From Stephanodiscus triporus (lineage: Eukaryota > Bacillariophyta > Thalassiosirophyceae > Thalassiosirales > Thalassiosiraceae): a stretch of DNA of 27,192 nt. A program made the position numbers and the translations under genes. The notes below the pieces were generated by a model. It saw nothing but the letters and a program-made list of their open reading frames with translations, was not told where the DNA came from and ran no database searches. Positions 19,050 through 27,192 of the stretch are shown here, piece by piece. Each line of letters starts with the position of its first letter. The stretch's first letter is position 1. Where the stretch lies: contig JALLAZ010000200.1 of assembly GCA_036939755.1 (NCBI GenBank), positions 1-27,192 on the forward strand, written 5' to 3'.

Positions 19050-19539
19050 ACCCGTTTTTATGATTGATCGACCAGCGCTGCTGGAGATCAATCGTAAAAT
19101 TGCAATATGGGGGATTATCATCGTGTTGAAAAAGTGCCTCTCTTTGTTCGGCATCTGTCTGTTTTTTTGGGGGTTTTGACGCTTCCAAAAAAGTAGGTCT
19201 CCCGCCCCCCAAAGAATATTGGCGGGAAGACTTGTGCTGGACCCCCTACCAAAGCGGCCGACTGCGGAGTCAGTAGCCAAAAATGTCAAAGATCCTATCG
19301 CAACGGCCTGCCGGCATCGGTGCATGCCGTCATACAGGAGATGGGCTGAGTCGATCGCAATCCATTAGCAGAATTTGGCGACAATCGATACGAGGTACAC
19401 ATTTCTTTTGGCTGTGTTGTCAATTTCTCCATTTCGGTCACATCAGGTTAGATGGAGGTACCCTTGATCATATCATTGTCTTTCTTTTTCCATTTATGCG
19501 TACCCCATAATTTTATGGCGATAGCTAACTCAAGTGAAT

Positions 19540-20220
19540 TTATCTTAGGAGTTTTCTTAATCCACAGGTTTTGATTTTCGTTCTGCTCGTCAAAAGCTCC
19601 GGATGAACCCTCCCATACACCTCAAGATACCCAACATGCTTAAATTCCAACATGATCATTTGCTGAGTAGAATATCCGCAGATGGAGAGATTTATGCCAG
19701 CACCCTGCGACCACGAGTATTTGACAGCAGAGAGCGACATGACATCCCGTTCGAACTGCTCACGTTCCGCATAATGCCTGACACGACATGCGAATTCGAG
19801 GTACGGTTTCCCCCCTCAAATAAGGGTGTGACATTCTCGAATAGCTGGGTCAACAAACGATGTTCTATTGCCAGGGTGGACACCCCGGCAAGTGTGATAC
19901 ATGAGGTTCTCAAATAACTTCCTGTAGTGCAATCGGCTTGCATCCACATCACTGACCTGCCGCGTAACATTCCCACAAGTGGGAATGACAACAATAATCT
20001 CACTGCCAGCCATCAGGCGGACGGTATCACCTGACAGTAGACGCCTGTAGAAAGTCTGTTTGACGGAGGCGCGCGAAATGATGTGGGATGGAACGATGTC
20101 GCGGTCAATCAGCATTGCGCCGCCGAGGGAGGTATCAGCAGACATCCCCGTTGACATGGACGGATCGTGGGTGGAAGAGCAGCCGACAGTGGCAGGGGAG
20201 GGAAGAGAAGCAGGAGTCAC
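19540..20220 (-). pseudogene. Unassigned minus-strand frame with one internal stop
   Basis: Read on the minus strand, one phase stays open from 20220 to 19540 except for a single TGA at 19818-19816. Before the stop it reads RRLLSGDTVRLMAGSEIIVVIP; after it, YLEFACRVRHYAEREQFERD and LEFKHVGYLEVYGRVHPELL. The composition looks protein-like rather than low complexity, but I recognise no domain. It could be a broken gene, an exon pair with an intron over the stop, or chance; plus-strand 19603-19917 is also open (104 codons). No intron with good borders was found. Treat as a candidate only. Confidence 0.25.
19968..19987. repeat. 20-bp near-perfect palindrome
   Basis: CATTCCCAC and GTGGGAATG form 9-bp arms around AA. 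The site lies inside the unassigned minus-strand frame, so it may be a chance feature of that coding-like sequence. Confidence 0.7.
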
Positions 20221-21304
20221 GGCCGTACTGCATAAAGCATGGTGGTGGGGGGAGGGCGAACACAGGACCTAGAACCCCCCGAAGGCAAGAATAAGGGGCA
20301 CACATCAATCAACATAATGTTAGAAGCTTAACTGCAGGTGATCTCATTAGGGGGGTGCGGCGCGGCGTTGGTAGACAAGACTGAAATATTGGCAGAAAAT
20401 GCCATGGTGTGGCTCTAGTTATTTGGAGCCGGAGAAGGCCAGGAATCAGCTTTGGCCTTGTCCACAAATTTTGAATTCCTACGTAGAAAAAAAAACCATT
20501 TCGTTGTTGAGTCTTGGCATGTCCTGCCCTACGTACCTGTAAGTCAACGTAGGGCGGGTACGGGTCAAGATTCAAGTTTGAGTGACACATCCCGGCCTGC
20601 TGTCTTGCTCCAATATTTCCCCCGTTGAAAAAAGTGTTTCCTTGAGCATATCTACCATATCAATAGCGATTCACTTATGCGCAATGATCAATACCCTCAT
20701 CAGCCGAGCATTATAACAACTTATTCCATATTTGGTCCCTACCGGGCCGAATGGGTGACTGTAATTTAGGCCCAGAAGAGATCACCACTGTGGGGTCTAA
20801 TTGTGATGTCTTGGACTGGACTCTGGACCAAATCACAACAATCTTCATCTTACTCTCTGCTGCGATAGAAAGTACTATAATATCAAATGCAGATTCATAC
20901 CATTCTCATTTGTGCAAATTTTTTTCACTGTATGGTTAGCTTTAACCAACATGACTACATCATTTTCTTTATCTTGTGGTTAAAAAAGTTCCAACACAAT
21001 TATTTCACAGAATCCAATTAGCTGAATACATAAGACCATGAAGAAGGCACAAACTCTCTTAAAACAGCGATGATGAAAGTTCTTGCAATTAGAGTACCAT
21101 TAGGGTAACCATGAAATGAATTAATTTTTCTCAACATGAGGATGCAGATAAGGGACGGGATTCAATCATAGGAGCTGTGATGTATGTATCCTCATAACAA
21201 TCACCTCTTTAAAAATGCTTGGTTTGATTCTGTGTATCTATCAATCCAAAGATACATCAAACATTCACAAACTCTCACCCTGACATTTCCTTCTGAATTA
21301 TTAT
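20221..21304. other. AT-rich gene-poor stretch
   Basis: About 1.1 kb precedes the 3' end of the small plastid protein gene. It includes a 9-bp inverted repeat (GCCCTACGT at 20526-20534 with ACGTAGGGC at 20547-20555) and long AT-rich tracts from 20600 on. The short open frames have no recognisable domain, and no tRNA or other RNA gene was identified by eye. Confidence 0.5.
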
Positions 21305-21799
21305 CTACTCCTTTCCCTCGATCGAAAAGTCGAATTTTACTCCACCGCCATTGGCATAATACTCAGCGACACCCGTCCTCCACGCGCCGAACGTCATACA
21401 GTGCTTCTCGGGATAGAGCTTAACATCCTCTTCGGTGCAAAGCCGCGCGCGTCGGAATTCGACAGGGATGCTGAACGCCCAGACATTCGCGATCAATGAA
21501 ATGATCAGTAGAAGCTTACCGCGGCCGATTCCACCGGTGTCGGGTGAACTGTTCATGCGGAGATATGTCGCGGTCGCCGTCGCACTGGCGAATGGGCCGC
21601 CGACAGAATGGAGGGGCCGTGGCGATGGCGCCGTCGAGGGGATAGTAGAGGCGTGCGTCGGGACAACTCTCGAAGGGGCGGCGATGAAACACGTCACGGG
21701 ACATGATGAACCGATGGACAGAATCAGCAATACTGCTACCACCGAGGGCATATAACACGAACAATTGTTACGTGTTGTCATTCTTGCTTGGAATGCCAT
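21305..21799 (-). CDS. Small plastid-targeted single-TM protein, unknown function
   Basis: From the ATG at 21799 the frame gives 164 residues. The N-terminus has a hydrophobic signal segment (residues 17-30) and the junction PVTC|FIAAPSR with Phe 38 at +1, a textbook ASAFAP-type plastid presequence followed by a Ser/Thr/Pro-rich transit region. The mature part has one membrane segment at about 95-111 (KLLLIISLIANVWAF), then FSIPVEFRRARLCTEEDV, two Cys (121, 134) and an ending AEYYANGGGVKFDFSIE. This compact, non-repetitive C-terminus looks strongly constrained, but I cannot name a family. A thylakoid or inner envelope location is inferred. Longer frames upstream (another ATG at 21874) would bury the signal peptide, so 21799 is preferred. 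It is divergent from the fucose mutarotase gene. Confidence 0.72.
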   Translation of the reverse strand: MAFQARMTTRNNCSCYMPSVVAVLLILSIGSSCPVTCFIAAPSRVVPTHASTIPSTAPSPRPLHSVGGPFASATATATYLRMNSSPDTGGIGRGKLLLIISLIANVWAFSIPVEFRRARLCTEEDVKLYPEKHCMTFGAWRTGVAEYYANGGGVKFDFSIEGKE

Positions 21800-22003
21800 C
21801 GTAATATGTAGCGACTCTCGGCCAAAAAAAGTCCACAGGATCCAAGTGCAACGTGACGTTGCGTTGGAATTCATACTAAAGGCAAAGATTTTTGCGCCCC
21901 CCAAAGCCACATCCGAGCCTCAATTTGCTGAGACCACCACGGTGAGACCATTGGACTAACGATACTTCCGAAAACAAAGGACGCCCAAACATAAACATTT
22001 TCC
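21800..22003. promoter_or_regulatory. Divergent promoter region between small plastid protein and fucose mutarotase
   Basis: The two start codons are 204 bp apart on opposite strands, so this segment should carry both promoters. The middle is AT-rich. No known motif was identified. Confidence 0.45.
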
Positions 22004-22575
22004 ATGGGACTTCTAAAAGGAATCGATCCCCTCTTGACGGCGGATGTCCTCCACGTCCTCAGATCCATGGGTCACGGGAACAAATTGGTCATCTGCGACT
22101 GCAACTTTCCAGCAGGTGCGTGCCCCCCCGCCCCGCGTCTCTGCGTTTCCCGCACTCGTCTTCGCGTGCGAACGTCATTCGCGGCTCACCTCTCCGTCGG
22201 GGCGCAGCCGAAATCGCCACCCATACGACGACGGGCAAGCACATCATCCTGGCGGTGTCCCTCCCCGAAGCTTTGGGGGCGATATGCAGCGTCCTACCGC
22301 TGGATTTTTTCGGGCAAACGCAGGCCATGTACATGGCGCCGCAGGAGGGCGTCGCGTTGCCGCCCGCCGGGGTCGAGGTGGTATCCGCTCTGAAATGCGC
22401 GATAGAAATGCATTGCGGAGTCGGTACGAGGGTCGAACCTATCGAGCGATTTTCGTTCTACGAGGAGGCGAAGGGTTGTTTCGCTGTGATACAGACCATG
22501 GAAAGGCGACCGTACGGAAATGTCATCCTCGTGAAAGGTTGCGTAGGTCCCGATGGGAATGATTTGAAACCGTGA
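22004..22575 (+). CDS. FUOM: Fucose mutarotase (FucU/RbsD family), one intron
   Basis: Members interconvert alpha and beta anomers of L-fucose, feeding fucose salvage. Exon 1 (22004-22115) encodes MGLLKGIDPLLTADVLHVL then MGHGNKLVICDCNFPA. The donor CAG|GTGCGT at 22116 and acceptor GCGCAG ending 22207 give a 92-bp phase-1 intron. Exon 2 (22208-22575) continues AEIATHTTTGKHIILAVSLPEALGAICSVLPLDFF and ends with ERFSFYEEAKGCFAVI and PYGNVILVKG. The 159-residue product fits the 140-155 usual for the family. The first active-site block has H24 and D32, and the terminal YGN is present. Two oddities: the usual GHGD reads GHGN, and the RADG motif of human and E. coli FucU is replaced by IILAV. Activity is thus plausible but not certain, and another pyranose could be the substrate. 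Confidence 0.86.
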
Positions 22576-22866
22576 GGGCTTGCGTTACCGGAATGCAAAT
22601 TGCAGCATACCCCTCAGATGAAATCACAAGTGCGCAAGGAGTCAGTGCGCGAAAAATCCATGAACGGGAGCATGGCCAACATCGTCATCATTCCCAATAT
22701 CGCCACTGAAATCGTTCCTTCTTCCGACGACAATATAGTTAACAGAGCAAACTTTTCTAATGGTATTGACCTCATTTAAGAAAGAATCATTTGGGAACAG
22801 ATCAATAATTAACTAGGAGTACCTTCGTCGAGATTTGCCGATATTGAGAATGCATAACACGAGCGC
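22576..22866. other. Short convergent intergenic region
   Basis: These 291 bp lie between the fucose mutarotase stop and the stop of the minus-strand plastid protein gene. A 53-codon ATG frame at 22618-22779 is open but lacks similarity to anything I know and probably lies in 3' UTR. No other feature was seen. Confidence 0.5.
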
Positions 22867-24702
22867 CTATCGCTGCCCAAAACTACTGCTTACACTACTC
22901 AGTTTTTTCTCGATAGTCATAGCCACATCTTCAATCTCATCCCCGGAAAGCGTCCCCTCCCTCAGCTGCAGCGTCGGAGCATGTAGCAGTTTGTTCGCCT
23001 CCTTTTGCAAGCGATCATAGCCACCACTGGTATGGCCGAGGGAGGCAACGAATTCATTTACCCGTCGTCGCAATCGGGAAATTTGCTCCGCGGTGCCCGT
23101 TTCCATTGCCATTAGCCTCGCGACACACGCTGTCACGGATACTTCCACTGCACGTTCTCTCGCGGCCTGCAAAAAAAGGAATGTTACACGAAAATTGCTG
23201 TCAACTCATACGGATCGACCTTACGTGGCATCGTGGGCACTAGATCACGGAATATCACGATAGCTCCTCACCTCCGCGACTACCCTTGCCAACGCCGACG
23301 GAGGCGTGCCATCAGAGCCAAACTCCTTGAGCTTCCTTATTTCCGGAACTACCCGTTCGTTCCTAGCGGCCTTGCCTGCACTCAGGGACCCGTCGAGCAG
23401 CGTTTTTATTCGACCACGTCCACCCCCGCCTTTCGTCGCGTTCAATACGGAAACCACCTCGACCGTACGCTTCAGCTGTAGCAGAATGTCTATTGCGGCG
23501 TTCGACGGTAAAAAGAGAGGAAGGAAAGGGGCGTTATTTTCAGCACGATTCCAAGCGCGCGAACGACACGTTCCTCGACTGTTATTCTCGAAACGATAAA
23601 AAACAAACTCACGCGCGTCCCTCGAGGAGTACGGTCGGAACACCACCTCCCGATCCGGTCGGTTCGGACGCGGCGACAGCCCGCTCGCGACAAGCGAAAG
23701 GTGGGTGCACATCGGCAGTGCCCCCTCCATCGACGAGAGCCGCCCCGCGAGCGCGCGTATTTCCTCGGCGTCTCGCCCTCTCGTCGTGGGGACGTTCGAC
23801 GACGACGACGACGACGACGAGAACGTCGACGACTGTTCGTCATTCCGTATCGATCCGGGCAGGTCCAGCCAAGATGCCAATCCGACGCGTTCTAACAACG
23901 ACGCTCCCGCACCTCCATACGACGATCGTCGTGAATGCACCTGCCGTCGGAGGTTGTAAGCCACGGCGAAGCGGGCGGCGACGTCGCCAGCGCCGACGGC
24001 GGAGACTGCGGGGGGGTCATCTCGGTGGTCGGTCACCTCGTCTCGCAGCACGAGCATCACGTCGAGCCTGGCGCAGTTGGATAGCGCCGCGCATTCCTCC
24101 ACGACGAATCTCGTCGCTTCCGCGAACCCCGACGACGACGACCTCGCCCCCTCCCCCTCCCGACCGTCGAATAATCCCGGGCGTCGTCGTCGTCGTCGTC
24201 CCCCCGACGAAGGCATCGTCAACGCCACCTCCGTCCCGTCGATCGTCCACGACGACGTCGACGACGACGACGGGCCGGCGAATGCGACCGCGATCTCCAT
24301 CCCCACGAAGAGGGAGTGAAAGTCCGACAACGCCCTCGGCCTCGGGTTGAAGTAATCCCGACCGTCGCCCAACGTCGCGTCCTTCCACCTCCAGCATTCC
24401 CTAATTAGATCCTCGCACGGTAACGAGTACAAGTCGTCCGTGGGCGGGAGGGAAAGGAGGTGCATCGTGCGGCGTCGGCGGAGCCCGGCCGTAGTTGTCG
24501 TAGTCGTAGTCGTAGTCGTAGCCATCGTAGTCGTCGTAGTCGGCGGCGGATGCGGAGGATCGACATCCCCTCCCGCCACCTCAACCGCCGCCGCGCGGGG
24601 ACGTTCGAGCGGCGGCGACGACGACGACGACGTCGAAAAAAACGCGACGGCGGCGTCCGGACGGGGGACGACGTGCAACGCCACGAACAGCAGCGTGATC
24701 AT
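22867..24702 (-). CDS. Plastid-targeted protein of unknown function, two inferred introns
   Basis: The ATG at 24702 opens MITLLFVALHVV and the junction AAVA|FFSTS at residues 17-25, a signal peptide plus Phe +1 plastid motif, followed by a Ser/Pro/Thr-rich linker. Proposed exons are 24702-23613, 23489-23272 and 23166-22867, giving 535 residues. Intron 1 (123 bp, donor GTGAGTTTG, acceptor AATAG) is a multiple of three without stops, so an unspliced reading also stays open. Intron 2 (105 bp, GAG|GTGAGG to TTTTTTTGCAG) is needed because the frame otherwise ends after seven codons. Recognisable stretches are LPCEDLIRECWRWKDATLG, a low-complexity middle, LLQLKRTVEVVSVLNATKG, and a helical C-terminus (AARERAVEVSVTACVARL...EQISRLRRRVNEF). 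No known domain is evident. It is divergent from the coiled-coil gene. Confidence 0.7.
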
Positions 24703-24910
24703 GGGGTTCTTCTCTTCTGGCGTGTTCGTTTCTACCTCCTCTACCTAGACTGGGTGATGCGACACTAACGGCAATCTACAGATTCCTCTGTAGTCATGGT
24801 TCGTACGTTTTGAACTCTCGCCGCGCTCCCGCCGTCTTGCTTTTGAATTCCTTCCAAACACTGAGAGGTTGGTACAAAAAAAATACGAAGACCGAAAGAG
24901 TACAACAACA
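24703..24910. promoter_or_regulatory. Divergent promoter region, plastid protein and coiled-coil genes
   Basis: The start codons are 208 bp apart and face away from each other. A short hairpin-like inverted repeat, CTACAGA (24776-24782) with TCTGTAG (24787-24793), sits near the middle. The coiled-coil start is preceded by ACAACAACA, a favourable eukaryotic start context. Confidence 0.5.
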
Positions 24911-27160
24911 ATGGCGTCGCAATCCCAATCCCAACCGCAGCAACCGCGACCGCAAGAAGAGCAACATCGTCCTCCGTCCCCGACGGAGCTGTCGTACACC
25001 CAGCTCGCGAAGCTCGCGCCCCCGTCGAGCCGTAGGAGAAGGGACGGAGTAGCAGCATTCGCATTCGTCCACGGTACGACCGGCGACAATGACGACGACA
25101 ATGACGACGGCGGCGGCGTGGACTCGGCGGGGTCGCGTCGTCGTATGATACGGCACCGCCCATCGTCGTCCGCCGCGAAGGGTACGACGACGCCAACCCC
25201 GACGACGATCGTGCCGATGATGGTCCCGTCGGCCCCGCGGACTGCCCCGCCCCCGCCCTTCGTCGACGCGCCTGCCCCGACGACCGCCGCGTCCGACGAC
25301 GACGACCGCGACAGCCTCCCCCGCGGCCGAATCACCGCTCCCGCGCCGCCCGCGCCCGGACGGACGACGGCGATTGTGGCCACGTCGTCGTCGTCGTCGT
25401 CGTCTTCCGCCCCGCCGCCATTCCATACGCGCTCCTGGGGGGGAGGAGGGGAGGGGGGGGAGGATCGAGTGTCGAGGCTGGAGTCGGGACTGCTGCCGCC
25501 GCCGCATCGCGCCGGAGGAGGTCCCGGCGGAGGTCGATCCGACGGCCGCCTCGGGGAGGTACGACAATTCCTCGACATTCTCAGGAACATGCAGTCGGCC
25601 GTGTCGAACACGCCGGACGACGATCGGCGCGCGAGGAAATCGCGCGCGCTGGACGCGTTGCTCGGCATGTTCGAGCGCATCGTCGAGGATCGCAACGACG
25701 ACGACGACGTCGCGGTCGTCGATCGTCGTCCGGACCGCGGCCACCCGTCCGCTTCCGCGGACGAGGATGACGCGACGATGGCGCGGCGACTGGACGACGA
25801 AAATCGTGAGCTGTCGAGACTATCTCCCGAGAGTGACGGACGACTTCGAGACCTTGCCCGCGAATTGCGACGTGCGCGAGTCGAGGCCCGTCGACTCGCG
25901 GACGAGAACGATCGCCTCCGGGCCGAGTCGGCGCGTGCGCGGGAGGGCCGCGCGCGGGAGAGGGAACGCGCGCGGGAGGCCGGGGAATTGGCCCGTGCCG
26001 CGGAGGTCGCGCGGGACGGCCTCCTCTCCGACTACGCGCGCCTGACCGAGGAGAACGTCGAACTCAGGCGCGTCGCGGCGGAATCCGGGCTCGTGGACGA
26101 CGGGATCGCGTCGGAGCTCGAGGCGTGCCGGGGGGAGCTCGGCCGTCTTCGGGAGGGACGCGACAGGACGGCCGAGGAGCTTCGGAGGAGGGCGGCGGAG
26201 ATCGTCGAGCTACGTCGGGCCTTGGACGACGCGAGGGCGGAGAACGACGGTTTGGTCGAGGAACTCGAGGCATGTCGGGGGGGGGTAATGTCCCGCCTTC
26301 GCGATGCGTGCGATCGGTCGAACGAGGAGCTTCGGAGGAAGGTTTCAGAACTCGCAGACGTCGAGAGGAGGATGGACGACCTGCACGATCAGCTCGTATC
26401 GGAGCGCAATTCGCTAATATCAGCCAACGAGGAACGGATGCGCCTCCGGGACGAATTGCGAATTTCGCAGCGCAACTCGAATTCTGCATCCGAGCAGCTG
26501 ATACGACTACGCGATCAGTTCTCGAAGTTCCGATTGGAAGATGATGCATCTCGTCGTCGAGATGGTGTGGAGCGCGAGGATGACGTTCGCGCGAGGGCTG
26601 GACGATCGAGACCGGAGGAGGCCGAGGTGGGGACCACGACGTCGCGATCGTCGCCGAATCGTGTGGGGGACGAGGTGGATCCGTCCTCGCGGGAATGGAC
26701 ACGAGGGATGGCTCGCGCGAACGACGTCCCGAAGGCGAGGGTGGACGAATCGAAAGCTCGGGTGGATGGATCGATTGGACCGAGGAGCGCGAAGAGCGCC
26801 GTTGACTGGATGCCGATTAATCACGGCACCAATGGCGACGATGCTTCTCCCGTGAGTCTTATGACCACTTCGCAACGCGAGGGATCCAGTGACTGCGCGG
26901 CACGAGGAGGGATATCGACGACAAAGGTCGATGGTTCGAATTCTCGGAACGCGTCCTTGTTAAGATCGGTCTGGGAAAGGGGTAGTCGCGTGACGAGCGC
27001 GATGGACGACTTTTCACTGGATGGGATGGATAGCATCATGAACGACGAGGTTGGCGACGGCATTTCGAGCCGGAAGGCGTCGCGGCAACTTGGGCCAAAA
27101 GAGGAAAACGCGCATCCTAATCTGATGGACTATTTCTACAGCCAAATCAAGAATGTCTAA
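24911..27160 (+). CDS. Long coiled-coil protein of unknown function
   Basis: The ATG at 24911 in an ACAACAACAATGG context begins a 749-residue frame that ends inside the window. Residues 1-200 are Pro/Gln/Ser-rich and disordered-looking, with a Ser tract and acidic runs. About 210-260 form a likely short helical module (LGEVRQFLDILRNMQSAV, ALDALLGMFERIVED). About 285-555 are an almost continuous Glu/Arg/Leu heptad coiled coil. Within it a 49-residue unit is tandemly repeated, starting ELEACRG at 402 and again at 451, which equals seven heptads. The C-terminal 190 residues are Ser/Arg-rich and end in NLMDYFYSQIKNV. No catalytic or targeting domain is recognised; a cytoskeletal, centrosomal or tethering role is only a guess. 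A longer reading upstream would start at TTG. Confidence 0.75.
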   Translation: MASQSQSQPQQPRPQEEQHRPPSPTELSYTQLAKLAPPSSRRRRDGVAAFAFVHGTTGDNDDDNDDGGGVDSAGSRRRMIRHRPSSSAAKGTTTPTPTTIVPMMVPSAPRTAPPPPFVDAPAPTTAASDDDDRDSLPRGRITAPAPPAPGRTTAIVATSSSSSSSSAPPPFHTRSWGGGGEGGEDRVSRLESGLLPPPHRAGGGPGGGRSDGRLGEVRQFLDILRNMQSAVSNTPDDDRRARKSRALDALLGMFERIVEDRNDDDDVAVVDRRPDRGHPSASADEDDATMARRLDDENRELSRLSPESDGRLRDLARELRRARVEARRLADENDRLRAESARAREGRARERERAREAGELARAAEVARDGLLSDYARLTEENVELRRVAAESGLVDDGIASELEACRGELGRLREGRDRTAEELRRRAAEIVELRRALDDARAENDGLVEELEACRGGVMSRLRDACDRSNEELRRKVSELADVERRMDDLHDQLVSERNSLISANEERMRLRDELRISQRNSNSASEQLIRLRDQFSKFRLEDDASRRRDGVEREDDVRARAGRSRPEEAEVGTTTSRSSPNRVGDEVDPSSREWTRGMARANDVPKARVDESKARVDGSIGPRSAKSAVDWMPINHGTNGDDASPVSLMTTSQREGSSDCAARGGISTTKVDGSNSRNASLLRSVWERGSRVTSAMDDFSLDGMDSIMNDEVGDGISSRKASRQLGPKEENAHPNLMDYFYSQIKNV

Positions 27161-27192
27161 TGAGTGGCGGCTTAGTAAACATTACTAGACAC

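Noticed and set aside
22618..22779. 53-codon ATG frame after the fucose mutarotase
   Set aside because: Short, no recognisable motif and located where 3' UTR is expected.
23493..24350. 285-codon plus-strand frame opposite the plastid protein gene
   Set aside because: Arg/Thr-rich antisense shadow of a gene with presequence and splice sites on the other strand.
24745..25744. Two 316-codon minus-strand frames opposite the coiled-coil gene
   Set aside because: Both are low complexity (Arg or Ser/Val/Gly) and mirror trinucleotide tracts in the N-terminal part of the plus-strand gene.
1..27192. CRISPR array, tRNA, rRNA or bacterial mobile element
   Set aside because: Repeats are microsatellites or diverged duplications without regular spacers. 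No tRNA cloverleaf was found by eye, and the introns and presequences are eukaryotic.

Overview
The window looks like nuclear DNA of a photosynthetic stramenopile, most likely a diatom. Several open reading frames are interrupted by short GT-AG introns (85-123 bp) whose removal restores conserved proteins. Three proteins begin with an ER signal peptide followed directly by Phe (DA|FQ, TC|FI, VA|FF), which is the ASAFAP-type bipartite plastid presequence of diatoms. Genes are densely packed, often in head-to-head pairs, and many are loaded with GAC/CGA/TCG trinucleotide tracts that encode acidic, Ser-rich or Arg-rich filler. No CRISPR array, tRNA, rRNA or bacterial-type operon was seen.

Layout. 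175-2160 (+) encodes 4-hydroxyphenylpyruvate dioxygenase. 3131-2330 (-) is an EFM5/EEF1AKMT1-like lysine methyltransferase with one intron, divergent from a roadblock dynein light chain at 3358-3720 (+). 9290-4130 (-) is a single large chromatin-reader-like gene of about 1,687 codons: two long reading frames are joined by a 97-bp phase-0 intron, giving a Tudor-like domain, an AT-hook and two CW zinc fingers. 9291-11116 is a repeat-bearing intergenic stretch. 11117-12636 (+) is a WDR89-like WD40 protein with an unresolved frame change. 13494-12835 (-) is SDHAF2, and 16503-14152 (-) is a SAP plus DEAD-box (DEVD) RNA helicase with a plastid presequence.

16504-21304 is a 4.8-kb AT-richer stretch with degenerate tandem repeats, strong inverted repeats, a hexanucleotide microsatellite and a few open frames I cannot assign. 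21799-21305 (-) is a small plastid-targeted one-TM protein, divergent from a fucose mutarotase (22004-22575, +, one intron). 24702-22867 (-) is a plastid-targeted protein of unknown function with two inferred introns, divergent from a 749-residue coiled-coil protein (24911-27160, +).

The genes do not form one pathway. They are a housekeeping mix: tyrosine/tocopherol-plastoquinone metabolism, eEF1A methylation, dynein transport, chromatin reading, respiratory complex II assembly, plastid RNA metabolism and fucose metabolism. The best candidates for undescribed biology are the Tudor-CW-CW protein, the two plastid-targeted proteins without a recognisable family, and the structured repeats in the 4.8-kb gap. 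All gene names rest on remembered family motifs, and intron calls on reading-frame restoration; no database or splice model was run.
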